64,000 nt of DNA from Dicyema japonicum (GCA_011109175.1 RDEW01000031.1:157313-221312); one strand, 5' to 3'. Shown: positions 9,454 through 21,130, counted from the first letter of the stretch. The notes: generated from the sequence alone by a model not told the origin. Translations and numbers: made by a program.

Positions 9454-12266
9454 TCATGCAATTGATTGAATGAATTTTTTAATGGTATAAATGAGTACCC
9501 TAATAAAATTATCAAAAATAAAACCTTCGTTTAAAAAAATCACTGGAATCATATTTTGTCCGATTATATTTTCATTTTTATTTTCTACTGAAATTCGCAA
9601 CATACACATGCGACAATTCCAAACCTATTGTCATTAATTCAAAAAACCTTCTCTAAAATGATTTTCTTATTTAATTTCTTGGTGAGTTTATTATAATTTG
9701 AATTTAATTTAATTTTTGTTTCATTTTTATACGTTCCAAATATTCTTATTCGGAAATAAAGAACTCCTTTCAATGGCAGTTTCATGCACAGTGATATCAG
9801 CTAAAATTGAATAAAAATATTGTAACGTTTATTTCAAGATCAATAGTTTCCAAAATCTGGTTATTTAAAGGCGGTTTTAATATATATCCGTATGTTTATT
9901 ATAATTAAAAAACGATAGATTTGCTTGCATATTTTCATCTCAAATAAATTGTATCAATTTACCTAAAGTCTGAAAATTCATTGCAACCATTTGACAGCCA
10001 ACGGTCCAAAAATACTACAAATATTCACAAAGATAACCATTGGATTATAATTAGATGAATTAATTCTTGTTTTCTTAGGATATATTCTTGAAATCCGACT
10101 TTCGTTGTATCTTTAATTTTTTATCATTAAAAAGTCAAACTTACTAAAAACTCTCATTTGACTTTCTATTTGACTTGTAGCCAGAGTTTCGTTAAACGAT
10201 GTCATTAGATATCTCGTATCGTGTTCTAGATTTTGAATATATAACAACCAATCAACTTATCCATAGATGAAAATGGAACTGACTGAAAATAATTAGCGAT
10301 TGATTTCAAATTTTCCGAAATTGAGCTATCTTCTGTTTGGACTTCCTTTAAAATAATATTGTCGCAAACAATTGAGAAACTTTTCCGTCTATCAATTTCG
10401 CATAGTTCACACCAGTCATCCGTGTGTTTTGCAATTTCACCTGATCATCAAAATAAAATTTACATATGCATTTGTTACTTATAAAATGAAAACTAGAAGC
10501 TGAAGTTGATTGTTCAATTTCAAGTTTTGACATTTTTTCTGAAAATAAAATTAATTGTGTGACTGGATGATTTAATTTTGGTTTTTATTAAAATTTTATT
10601 TTTTAATTTGTTTGGACTTGGAATTGGGACGGAAATTTTTAACTAGATAATTTTTATAATCTAATACTGGATGGTCTTCTAAAGGTTTGCTTATAAGCAG
10701 ATCTCCAAATATTTCCTTAATATATTTAACCATTTTCTGTTCAACTTTTTTTCTTTTAAAAAAATTAAAAAAAATTTACGAGCAGTGATTTTCGATTGAG
10801 AGAATTACAGGATATTCTGAAGTTTTAAAAGCGCTTTCTGCAATTGCACTGATTACGCTCTTCAGAGTTAATTGTTTGATTACTTTGAAAGATATAACTG
10901 AACAGACCGAATATCCATGTGTAATAATTGGTTCTGAATTATTTCCATCCCAACAATCCAATTCTACACAACGACATCCTTTAGTCAATATCAAATTATA
11001 ATTTTCTACTATCGATTTTCCTCCAACTTGATTTCCTTTAAATAATCATTTGTAATCACCTAAATACGTATTATGTGACGAATTTATGAAATATTCGTTC
11101 ATTGGACGATCCATGTCATCCATTTTATCAAAATTTTCCAAATCCATATACATGTGATGTTTGCTTAGCAGAAATTTGAGCATTCCTTCAGTAGAAATTA
11201 ATCCTTAAATAAATAAACGAAATACCATCATTTTTCAAATTTTCGTTGTTTTCAAATGAGATGATTATTTGATTCGCAATGTCTTGAATAGAAATTTCAG
11301 AATCCAAGTCTTTATATTTATACACTTCGTCCTCCAAAAACTTCAGCAACTGATTAGTAGTCAGGTAAGGATTACCGCCAGAATACCTAAAAGGTTCAGT
11401 TAACAAATTTAACTTGTGAAATATCATTCTAAACCCAATTCTATTTGATATTCCCATATAAAACATGAAGAAGTGATGAAAGGTAAAGTTTTCAACAGTC
11501 AAAACCGAATTCTTGATCGAATTTAATGATTGAATACCTTTTCTAATAATATGTTTGCATAATTTAATGCTTTTTTAATTTTATTTTCTCCATACTGCAT
11601 ATAATTTTTTGTTAATCTTAATAAGCAAAAACAGAACTTTTCAAGTTTTATTGAGCCGTAATTTTTCATTATTAATTTATATCTGGCAAATACTTTTTTC
11701 AGTTGATTCAAAGGAGAAATATTGGCTAATATGGAATTTTGTAAAATTGCTAATAAAATACTTGCAAACTTCTAAAATTATGGAAATTTGAATTATTTGG
11801 TTAAAGTGGAATTAATGAGTTAAATTTACCCGAGCCAATTTAGTCTTATAAAATACAAAAGTTAATGTGTCTGTGTTTGAGAAACTGTTCCCAATTGTTA
11901 TCGTAATTGACTTTTTTTCTTTTATAACCACATTTTCTTTACTCGATTGTCGATAATGTTTGATTTCCTAAAAATTTAAATTATAGAAAATTAAACTTCA
12001 TTAAAAGACGATCGTAGTCCTGACTTTACATCGATTATTATGCTTGTATTGATACAATACATTTTCTATATTAGACTTATTTTATTTTAAAAATCAAAAC
12101 TTTATCGCTCATAATCCAAAAAATGTAAAATCCGTGTTCTTCTATTCCGAGCTTTATTATTTCCCCACTTTGATTCATCTAATTTTACTAGAAAAATTTG
12201 TACTAGAGAAAATTTTAAGCAATATGCTTCCTTAAAATCCTCAATAGAATTAATAATCTCATCCAT
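9454..12266 (-). CDS. PLCB: Phosphoinositide phospholipase C, beta-like
   Basis: Hydrolyses phosphatidylinositol 4,5-bisphosphate to inositol trisphosphate and diacylglycerol at the plasma membrane, usually downstream of Gq. The domains read in family order. A PH domain comes first ([20 protein letters not shown]), then EF-hand repeats ([40 protein letters not shown]). The X domain has both catalytic histidines ([14 protein letters not shown] and EPIITHGYS) and the metal ligands in [11 protein letters not shown]. The Y domain follows ([19 protein letters not shown], then [16 protein letters not shown]), and last a short C2 domain ([20 protein letters not shown]). Introns are 23-27 nt, for example one inside [12 protein letters not shown]. 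The long coiled-coil tail of animal PLC-beta is missing, so a delta-like identity is possible. An apparent frameshift lies near 9893-9905, between NKHT and GYILKPP. The start was taken at the first ATG in frame with the PH domain; the N-terminal exon boundaries are tentative. Confidence 0.85.
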
Positions 12267-12269
12267 TTA

Positions 12270-13080
12270 CGATTCATTTTTACTAATGTTATATACTGAA
12301 AGCTTTATGGTTGATTAAAACCATTACGCATGTGACTAATTGAATTTTTTAATTTTTTATTCATTTGAAATTTATCAAATTAAAGCATTATGGAATTAAT
12401 GTTACAGTAGGTTATTGATGGTACCTTTTCACAATATGATGGGTTTTTTTCGACTATATAAGTAACATTTTTGATTAATTAAAAATAAACAATCAAGTAA
12501 ATTTTGAAGAGACTCAGTGTTTGAGGATTATTTTTCTTTAATTTTGTAGAGATAATTTTTTTAAAGTAAACAATACAAACATTCCATATTTCCAATTTTA
12601 AATAGTAGAATAGTTATTGTTTTATTTTCTGTTGCGTTTTAGTCAATGCTGAGGGAGCAAATTTCATGATTGATTTATCATTAACACAAAAATATTAAAT
12701 TCCGTAAATTTATGGAAAAATATTCAATTCCGTAATTATGGATATAAACTAACACTATTTCTAGAAAAAATCAATTTTTACAAGTCACTGTGATTAAAAT
12801 GCGATTTAGTTTCAGTTTTACAATTTATTTGATCAGTTAGTCGAATGGTTAATTGATCGGAAGGTATAGGTGATGACGTACCACCATTGAACTAATTGTC
12901 TACTTTTCTACATGGTAGATGAAAGTCCTTTTCCATCAAACATGACGAGGTGATGGACTCAGGATATCCGAAAATTTGAACAAAGGAGGTGTCGGATGCA
13001 AGGAGAACCCTAGTTCTAATTTCGTCGAATTTATTTAATAACCCCGGATACACCGAGAAAGAAGTTAAAGTAAACAACTA
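12270..13080. other. Intergenic between divergent PLC and IMPase genes
   Basis: The first 550 bases are simple A/T sequence, probably containing both promoters, with no motif I can assign. From about 12,835 to 13,080 there is a more complex block ending in CCCCGGATACACCGAGAAAG. A similar end is found near 30,418, 47,005 and 61,590, indicating the terminus of a repeated element. Confidence 0.4.
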
Positions 13081-13084
13081 ATTA

Positions 13085-13350
13085 AGTGTATCTAGTTTCC
13101 ACTTGCACAGAAACAGAGTCCATCCGGAATCAACATAAAGGGTAAAAGACGTACATACCTTCAGTTGTGGAAACCCCTCCAGTGGAATGGGGGAGAGCAA
13201 ATGATCCTTTTTTGTGCCGGCTTGGCACTGGGCGCCACCTAGACAGGTGGATCACATGACGCCACTCTAATAGGAAAAGAGAAGAGGAACAGACGAACAA
13301 ACAGAAACTTCAACCAATTAGCCACGAAGCACCACATGGCGCCGTCGAAT
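13085..13350 (+). repeat. SINE-like family 3 copy
   Basis: Second copy of the 4870-5080 repeat, with shared blocks CAGTGGAATG, CATGACGCCA and TTCAACCAATTAGCCACG. It sits between the PLC and inositol monophosphatase genes. Confidence 0.5.
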
Positions 13351-13623
13351 GTGAAATTGAACGAACTTGGAAAATCATTTGTAGGAAGCTGCATGTATAA
13401 GATGATAGTTAATATGATTCTATGTATGTTGCTAATAATAATTTTTTTGAAATTTGTTCAATGATTTTTGCGTCACAATTCTTCTACGCATTAACTTTAT
13501 GTCCAATTTAACATTTTTTATGATTGTTTGATTATGCATAATAACAAAATTCTGAAATTAATAGAAATTTAATTAACCAAAAATTGATAATTCATATAAA
13601 AATACTAAAAATTTCAATCTTAA

Positions 13624-14639
13624 ATGGTGACAGGTATCGATGTAAAAATTATTTAGAATTTCGAAAGCTAACACTAGAACTTGCGGCATTTGCAGAAAAA
13701 CTCGCTCTTTTGGCGGGAAAAGTATATTCTTAATTAATTAGCAGATGATGATAGATGAATTAAAACTGGGCTTAAAAGTCGATGAAAAATCTTCTTGTCA
13801 TGATCTTGTTACAAATTCAGATATTGCGATTGAAAATAAACTCAAAGAAATTATATTAAAACGTTACAAAAATCATATGTATTTGATTTTATTTTTTTCA
13901 GAGTAATTGGGGAAGAAATGTGTCATTTTCTCGGATACCGTGGACTTAGTGATGATGTAACGTGGATTATTGATCCAATCGACGGAACACGGAATTATGT
14001 TCACGGATATCAAAGTTTTTGCATTTCTATTGCTGTCACTTGCTTTAAAAACGTAGATGTAAATATCAGTTTAGCTGACGATAGGAGTAGTCTATAATCC
14101 TATGAAAAAAGACATGTACACAGCAATCTCTGGATGTGGAGCACGTAAAAATGGAAAACCAATATCATGCTCAAACATTAAAAGTTTTTTGAATTAAATT
14201 ACATTCTTTTAAATTTAGAACTTGAAAGTGCTCTCATAATAGTTGAACGTGGTAGGTTACGCTCTGAAAAAATTATCTTAAAAACTATTGAGAATAATAA
14301 TCGAATCATGACTAAAGCAGGAGCGTAGAAACAAAATATAAAATTATTTTTAGTGTTAGAATGAATGGGAGTGCTGCTTTGAATCTTTGTTATGTGGCTG
14401 AAGGTAGTGCAGATGGATATTTTGAATTTGGAATTTATATTTGGGATTATGCTGCAGGTGTTTTAATAGCAAAAGAAGCTGGCGCATGTGTAATAAATCC
14501 GCACGGTAGTTAGTTGAAAAATTTAATTACAGGTGGTGCTGTGGATCTTTTTAATCGCTGTGTTTTATGCGCTTCAACAGAAATACTAGCTTCGGATATA
14601 AACGGCCTAATTGAAGAAATTCACTTTGATCGAGACTAA
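13624..14639 (+). CDS. IMPA: Inositol monophosphatase
   Basis: Dephosphorylates inositol monophosphates to free inositol, the last step in recycling inositol from PLC signalling. Splicing gives 279 residues (IMPA1 has 277). The eight exons are 13624-13633, 13657-13721, 13742-13878, 13902-14052, 14075-14183, 14219-14324, 14354-14508 and 14533-14639. The seven introns measure 23, 20, 23, 22, 35, 29 and 24 nt, all GT...AG. Metal-binding motifs are intact: VIGEE, then WIIDPIDGTRNYVH, then GIYIWDYAAG. No frameshift is needed. The start ATG is chosen because only the ten-base first exon MVT(E) joins in frame to FRKLTLELAAFAEKLA, which aligns with the family N-terminus. It lies head to head with PLC-beta 1.36 kb away. 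Confidence 0.93.
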
Positions 14640-14814
14640 GAATTTGGAAGTTTAAATTCAGTTCTTTTGATTATTTTAGCATTTAAGTTTAAATTAAAAT
14701 GAATATTAATCATTTCTTTCTTAATAGTGCTAAATATAAAAAAAATTTGATATTTTCCGAAAAATTCATTTTATATGGAGGTCAAAAAACATGAATTGGG
14801 AATAAAGTTACTTC

Positions 14815-15125
14815 TGGGAAATGGCAGCTAATTGGACATATCCTAAGAGCTTCTGAAATGGCACCGGCCAATCAGGCCATGGAATCATACTTTTATGTAT
14901 TAAACTAAACAACGTATCGAGGTCGACAATGAACAACGTTGCCGTCGAGGCTCGACAAAGAACTCACTTGCATAGGAAGAAAACTGATAACAGGAGAGGA
15001 TCTGGATGATCTGAGGGCGGATGCGAGAAACAGAGGAGGATGGAACGACTCACAGCGTGTATCAAGAGATGTATGGCGAAAGTGGAATCTCAAATTAGTC
15101 AACTTTTCTGGTTCCGCAGACAATG
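14815..15125 (+). mobile_element. LINE family B, C-terminal fragment
   Basis: One frame reads WQLIGHILRASEMAPANQAM, then after stops and a shift LPSRLDKELTCI and DDLRADARNRGGWND. The arrangement (GHxLR, a short gap, TLPxxLDKxL) matches the ends of the copies at 25.7 kb and 56.8 kb. It is the extreme C-terminus of a non-LTR reverse transcriptase. Only about 100 codons remain and they are interrupted, so it is a dead 5'-truncated insertion. Confidence 0.65.
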
Positions 15126-15244
15126 CTAATAATAATAATTATAATATGGATGTCAAAAGATTTCCTCTTTGCTCTTTTCCTTTTCAATTCCTAGAGGCGT
15201 CACTGGATTTACATAACTCAGTATACATTTAATTTCTGGCCAAC

Positions 15245-15480
15245 ATTTAAAGAGGGTCCTTCTATCCTCTACTCCTGTGGATGGGTTCCCATAATGGTGG
15301 ATACTGGGAAAGGACGAGATACTTGGAAAGGATATATACTACTCCAACCAAAAAACTAGGTTATTTAAAAAAATATATACATTGGGATCGCATCAATTTA
15401 AAAAAATTAATTAAATTAGATGAAGTGGCTGGAGAAACTACTGGGTATTTCATACGTCGTGGCTCTTAAATGTAACCAGA
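15245..15480. repeat. Repeat F copy
   Basis: The string GGTTCCCATAATGGTGGATA and the following GGAAAGGACGAGATACTTGG recur with changes near 26,490-26,550. In reverse orientation GGTTCCCATTATGGTGGATA occurs near 46,540. The family is undefined; the ends are not clear. Confidence 0.4.
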
Positions 15481-15659
15481 CGGCCCAGCTTCTTGAAGAA
15501 TCGAAGCGATTTTCCGCTTATTTCTCCAGTTGTCTCAACTAGGACGTCCCAGAACGTGAATCGGTCTAACGGCACTTGCTTTTTTACTTGGCCTTTACAG
15601 ATAAAATTATATCCTCAATTAAATTAAAAGTATTATTTTAATACACATTAATGACTTTT

Positions 15660-15985
15660 AGAACTCCAGCTGTTCTGATGACATCGGATCTGATGTCGTG
15701 GGTTCGAATTCGAATGATGGAGTTTCTGCGGAGATCAATTCTTGTCAAACAGTTCCCATACGTGAAGCGACGAGTCCTTCTTCACGATACAGTTGTTGAA
15801 ATGGATTTTCCTACCTTTCTCCTGGCCAAATCAACTGTGAAGATATTCCATTATGAAAACTCTTCCGCTAAAAAATGAAGTGATGTCTTGGCCCGTAGGA
15901 AGTGCGACAAAAATGGATGGGGCGGGCCTACTACATCACCTCTCTTCGGAAGCGTAAGAGTGTAATGGACTATAGCAGGATATAA
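15660..15985 (+). repeat. SINE-like family 2 copy
   Basis: Starts with a tRNA-arm-like GTGGGTTCGAATTCGAATGA (B-box) after a short head and ends near CACCTCTCTTCGGAAGCG. The copy at 22,905-23,210 shares this order, including a GAAGTGAT block and CACCTCTCTTC near the end. Confidence 0.6.
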
Positions 15986-16457
15986 TTGTTTGCACAAACA
16001 GACCCTCTCCCTTTGGTTCCTTCCTTGTATTAATTCATTGTGACTATTTGTGCTGGATATGTTTACCAAATAATGTAAGCCTGGGGTTAATAAATAAAAA
16101 TATAAAAAATTAGAACTACAAAAAATAAATTAATCAAATTTTGTCGATACTATATTGAAGGTTTTCCCTTTCCTTTTTCAGGGATCGATAAATTATACTC
16201 AATCCAACTATATACTCTGCTTCAAAAGTCACTTTGTCAGAGTCAGATGAATCAACATAAAACAATACCTTTAGTTTTCTGAATAGGGAAACCTATCTGA
16301 AAACAAGATCATCCAATCAGAACAATCCAGTTCAGCACCTGACCTATTATTATTTTATTATTAGACGTGACCTTTTATTATTTTTGATAATACACCTGAT
16401 TACAAGAACCGTTAGTAAATTTAAGTCTTACAAGTTAGTAAAACGTTGTGAATCTAA

Positions 16458-16531
16458 GCCCTGGTAGCTTAGTTGGTTAGAGCGTCGTGCTTATATCGCG
16501 AAGGTCGTGGGTTCGAGTCCCACTCGGGGTA
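16458..16531 (+). tRNA. trnI-UAU: tRNA-Ile, anticodon UAU
   Basis: A 74-base cloverleaf: acceptor GCCCTGG paired with TCGGGGT; D-arm GCTTAGTTGGTTAGAGC; anticodon stem TCGTG/CGCGA around the loop CTTATAT, giving anticodon UAU; T-arm GTGGG/CCCAC with loop TTCGAGT. No CCA is encoded, as expected for eukaryotes, and a T5 run (16533-16537) supplies the Pol III terminator. There is no intron, although tRNA-Ile(UAU) genes in many animals have one. The first acceptor pair is G-U. Confidence 0.93.
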
Positions 16532-16534
16532 CTT

Positions 16535-18180
16535 TTTGTTGATTTTCTAAAGGTCACATGTATGTCTTGTAACTAGAGTCTAGTTTTTTGATTAGTTTAA
16601 TCTAAGCTAGACTCCTCCATTGGCTGCATGCCATTGTCGCTACGCCATCCGGCCTCTTTCTATCACCTCGTCAAGTCTGAAGTGTTCCAGAAATCATGTA
16701 AACTCTCATGACGGTCGACTTTAGCATGCTTGACGAGGGAAAGTATTGAACCAGCACCTCAAATTTACAACGGACACCGCCTTTAGACATGTACATCAAT
16801 GAGTATCTGCTGAACTTCCAAGTTCTTTAAACTCCTTTTTACATAGGATTTAGTCCCAATTTTTTTGGGAGATAAAGTTCTATGAACATCTATCCCTCTT
16901 GTTGTCCACTGTTGCATAACCGTGTTAACTATAGGATCCGGACTCAATCCGAGTCAGGAACATAGCAGGGAATGGCCAAATCGGCATAAGTTTCAACTAT
17001 CTTCGCACCAGAGAACAAAAACTCTAGGCAGTTTTGGACGATGAGACCTCGTCCGGCGGAAAGCCAAGATTTATAATTTCTTTCCTTCGCATATTTGCTT
17101 GCAGACCGAGGTCTGACAAAGTGGGAATAGCGATTTTCAGAACGTTCATAATTGAGGTGTCTCCCTCAATCGTTCATCTATATATTTAATGTGGCTGAGA
17201 TCTTCTGAATAACGTGATCAATAGTAAGGGAGAAGAAGCATAGGAGGGTCACCTTCTGCACATCTGTAAAAGAGTCAACAAGTGTCTAAATCGGAAATCA
17301 TAATGGATTTGTTATTACTTCTGATCTAAGAACTAGTGGAAGAGGAAGGATTAACGTTGTGAATTGGAGCGAAAAGAAAGAGTCTGCTTCAGTCTTCAGG
17401 ATGGTCAGAAGAAATGGAAGAATCTATAAGACATGAAAGAGTTTCTTCTGCCAGGATCACACTTTATGAATGCGGATGGGGATTCTCACCTTTTTTCTCA
17501 GAACAGAGTTGGGAGAGTATTCCTATTAACTATCACTGTCAGGGATAAAGAAGGCAGTTTTGTGGTGGTCGAAAAAAAAATAAGATAAAATAACTTTTAA
17601 AATGGTCTTGAGCATCAAAAAAGTTGTTTCTCCTAAAAATAACTTGTCCATTCAAAGAATTTTATATTTTCAGGACGGCTCCTTATTTTTCTCTCGAACC
17701 AACTCTTATATTGACTCTCCTTTTCATGATGCGGCAGAGCAAATTTGTAACGTTCTTTTCGACGACACCACTTGGAAACAGGACACACCTCCTGTCAGAT
17801 TCTATTTACTTTGATGTTTCTCTGCCTGCACATTTTTTCTTTCTTGTGGCCTCAGCCCTAGTCAGGAAGGTTTTATATTCTTCCCTGGAGCTGACCAATA
17901 AAACTGGCTATACATGTTATAGTTAGTTAGTATCCACGACTTCGCTACTTTGTAGGAGGCCGATCAACCTGGACGCTTCCACAAGTTTTAAATGTTCATC
18001 GGAGGTCCTTGGTAAGAGAAAGCTTCTCACATTATCATGGATAGTTGGTCCGATGATGAGAGCACCACTCATCTCTAAGGAGGAAGTGCCCAGAACATAG
18101 TTTTGCTAGGGTTTTCCATTTCTCTATCGAAGGTAGTCTCCGAATAGTCACCAATGGGGAAAGCAATCCAATATTTATCC
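16535..18180. other. Repeat-derived stretch, unassigned
   Basis: The sequence is less A/T-simple than true intergenic DNA and has the look of old retroelement (for example 16,600-17,100), but stops occur in all frames. Open frames at 17,602-17,926 are short and overlapping. I cannot name a family. Confidence 0.3.
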
Positions 18181-19700
18181 AAATCTTAATCTTTACCCAA
18201 ACAAGAAAATATAATCAATAATAAACTAAATGTCAATCTATCCGAAAGTCCATTTATAGGACTAACTCTTTTCACTCATTAAACTCAGAGATCTTGTCCG
18301 CCAAACTATCAAGAATGACATCTAAGAGTAGCTCGAGTTTCAGTTCACTTAGCGTCTTAATATCCAATGGAATACACACAATGTTTATGTCCTAAATATT
18401 CTATAATTGCAACCAAATGAGCTTTCTGTGAAAATTTGCCCTGAGAATTGCCCACACCTGCTATATGCCACACTTCTGTTATATAAACTAAAATAAGCTT
18501 CAAAACCATTTTCTTACTTATAAAAAACATGGATCTTAAACCTCTTTAAAAGTATCACGAGGAAGATATAATCTTTGTTACTTGCTGTTTTAAGATGTAC
18601 TCGGAGTTTTCTAATTTTGAACGAATTGTGAATCAACCATTTCATACTCGTATGGCTCCATATCAATAAGTCCTACAAAATACTAGAGTGCTTATTTATC
18701 TAATGCCTTGAAGAGATTCAGTGAATTTATTATTGAATTTAGTTTTGTGGACACCAAACTCTCAATTCATCTGTTAACTTCTTTGATAATAAAGTCGATT
18801 TTTCCAGATTCTTTTTAAGACCAACAACTTTGAAATATAAATTCATATCTTCCTTCTTTTTTTACAATAACATCTTCGTTATTCGAGACAAATTTCAGAT
18901 CGTTGATAAAAAAGAGGTGATTAGTCCAAAATGATGATACTGATTGATCCTCATTCAGAATTGAAACTTTCGGGTATTTTCGGAGAGGAATCTTCATAGT
19001 GGGAACTAGCACAAAAAGCGTTGGGGAAAGACTGTCTTCTGCAGAATACCTGTTTCAGTAAAAATATAACAAATATCTCCATTATTTAATTTAAGTCTTA
19101 CTTTCCACCGTGAGATAAGAGATCAGGAATTCTTGATTTTCCAGGATCTCCATTATAAAATTATGATCCAGAGTCAAATGTTTTTTGGCATCAACCCATG
19201 CCCAAACAGTCTATTCTTATTTATTTGATTGACTCATTTGTTAATGATAGGTTGTTCCTGCACATTTTCCTTGTACCCATCTGATTTTCGGAGATGAGAC
19301 TAAAAGCCTCCACATACTCCCAAAGTTTTTTGATTAGTAAATTTTGTTATAAGCTTATAAAGTGACGACATGCATATTATAGGTGAACACATGCTTTCAC
19401 ATTTATGAATCAGATAAGTAACCTCGGTATAGAACAAGACAGCAGAAATATTTTTACTCGAGTCATCCTTCTCTCAATGATAAATCATGTTCATTCATGG
19501 TTTTCTTATTCCAAACATATTTTCAGAATAATTTACATTCATTCGATCAATTGCGGGAATTGAGATCAGCTAATTGTTTGACGTTATTTCTGTCTTTTCT
19601 ATCCAGGTGATCTCGGGATTCTAAATAAATAATTTTACTCGTCATTATTTACTGCTGATTTAAGACTTCCGTAAAAAGTTCTTCGGTTCAGTTCAAAGTT
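18180..19700 (-). mobile_element. LINE family D (R2-like) reverse transcriptase relic
   Basis: Minus-strand pieces occur in the order expected of an R2-type RT. SENQMGTRKMCR (near 19,290) and a degraded GMGWCQKTFDS (near 19,195) come first. Then comes DSLSPTLFVLVP (near 19,020), followed by HLFFINDLKF at about 18,915. The last is the catalytic YMDDLK box, with its first aspartate changed to asparagine and tyrosine to phenylalanine. Stops and frameshifts separate the blocks. Related copies at 23.7-24.7 and 26.0-26.4 kb share orientation. Confidence 0.7.
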
Positions 19701-20550
19701 ATGGTCATCCATTCGGACTCTCTTCTTGACTCACTTTCTTTTCAAGAATCTCAATTTTTTTACTCTATAATTGATATTATTCTCGCTCTCTCCTCAGAGT
19801 TTTTATTTGTAGAACCAAACAATGATAGCCCAGGAGGCGCTGCTGGCTTTTCCTCATAAAATTTCTAGTAACATTCATATGAGACTTCTACTCTTTAATT
19901 TTATTAACAATGCCCTCTTTCTATTTGGAGGACCCGTACCTCTTCAATGCATCTATAAAAAAAAACTTGTTTAGCATAGATTATCAAGGAAGTCTTCATC
20001 GAAGCACGTAGATTATCCTTTATGAGTTCCATAGTAACCCGATTAATGTTATTTAGGATTATGACACTTTGGAGAAAGGAATTTTTTCGTGAGTGGCAAT
20101 AAATATCTGTTCCCAGGATTATGACACAGTGTTCAATAAATTTTGAAGATTTCTATTCTAAACCTAGTGAATAATCTTGCTTTTGGGGTGAATGACATAA
20201 GTTACAACTTGGTTGTTGTGTGAAATAATTCTTTTCTGTGAATTCTCCAAGTGATGCTTCTGTCAACTATTTCCTTTTATGTTTATAAAATAGCTTTCTG
20301 GATTCATAAAAAGTAATTTCCTCTCAAAATTTGACTTGAAACAATCAAAATAATCACTCAACCTCATTAGTAAAACGAGTAAAGGTCTTTCGATTGGCTT
20401 CGAGTAAATCGATTGCCCGCATATTTTTATAAGTGATAGTACAACTGGTAAATTATTCTCATTAGAATGAGTCTATGGCTATAAAACAAATCAAGCTAAC
20501 AATAATTAGACATAAAATCAAATATAGTTTATCGTAGAATTTACGATGGA
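19700..20550. other. Intergenic, probably further family D debris
   Basis: No open frame or recognised motif. The composition resembles the neighbouring LINE relic. Confidence 0.3.
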
Positions 20551-20552
20551 AA

Positions 20553-20626
20553 GCCCTGGTAGCTCAGTTGGTTAGAGCATCGTGCTAATAACGCGAAGGT
20601 CGCGGGTTCGAACCCCACTCGGGGCA
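20553..20626 (+). tRNA. trnI-AAU: tRNA-Ile, anticodon AAU
   Basis: A 74-base cloverleaf sharing most positions with the tRNA at 16,458. Acceptor GCCCTGG/TCGGGGC is fully paired. The anticodon stem TCGTG/CGCGA carries the loop CTAATAA, giving AAU. The T-arm GCGGG/CCCAC has one C-A mismatch that the other copy lacks. A T7 run follows directly. Together the two genes read AUA and AUU/AUC codons (AAU read as IAU after editing). Confidence 0.9.
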
Positions 20627-20789
20627 TTTTTTTGTTTATGTTAGGGTAATATATATGCCTTGTTTTTTTAAGATCGGCTATATGAAAAGGTCAATAAGGA
20701 TCAAGAGATTGTATCACTTCGGAAGCTTATCTAAATGAGATACCCTTGTTATTCAAACGCCTAGATTGTTATTAACTTTCATCTTTATT

Positions 20790-20890
20790 GTCGGGAGCGC
20801 GCACGTGAGACTCAGTGGCTTCTTCAGTTGATCTTAGTTACAAGCATGAGAGGCAACGAAAGTCGATTATGTCGGCTGGGATTATCCTTG
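20790..20890 (+). mobile_element. LINE family A, 3' tail fragment
   Basis: The piece AGGCAACGAAAGTCGATTAT corresponds to AGGCAACGCAACGTCGATAA in the copy ending near 50,745, and a TGATTAA tail follows. It abuts a family A tail in the opposite orientation. Confidence 0.5.
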
Positions 20891-20894
20891 ATTA

Positions 20895-21130
20895 ATTTTT
20901 GTTTTCAATAAAAATATATTTTAACAATAAAATATTATTTATTAACAATAACGGGGAAGAGCGGTTGCTGACATTACGGAGTAAGCATTTCCGCCGCGGT
21001 CAATTCGTTGCCTCAGCCAGACCGCTTCCTGCACGAATTTCTTACAATGGGCCAACTTCCCCCGATTTCCTTCAGGAACGAGGCTGTGACACTTCCCGCA
21101 GCACTAGAAGTTTCGATTGCTACCGGTAAG
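20895..21130 (-). mobile_element. LINE family A, 3' fragment, minus orientation
   Basis: Read on the minus strand it aligns with 49,855-50,095: GAAATCGGGGGAAGTTGGCC, GGAAGCGGTCTGGCTGAGGC, then CTTACTCCGTAATGTCAGCA. The A/T tail TTAATAAATAATATTTTATT is also shared. The two copies belong to the same subfamily. Confidence 0.75.

Noticed and set aside
14053-14074. A 16 nt intron (14059-14074) in the inositol monophosphatase gene
   Set aside because: It also keeps frame, but the 22 nt alternative starting at 14053 gives a protein of exactly the family length at that point and fits the size of the other introns.
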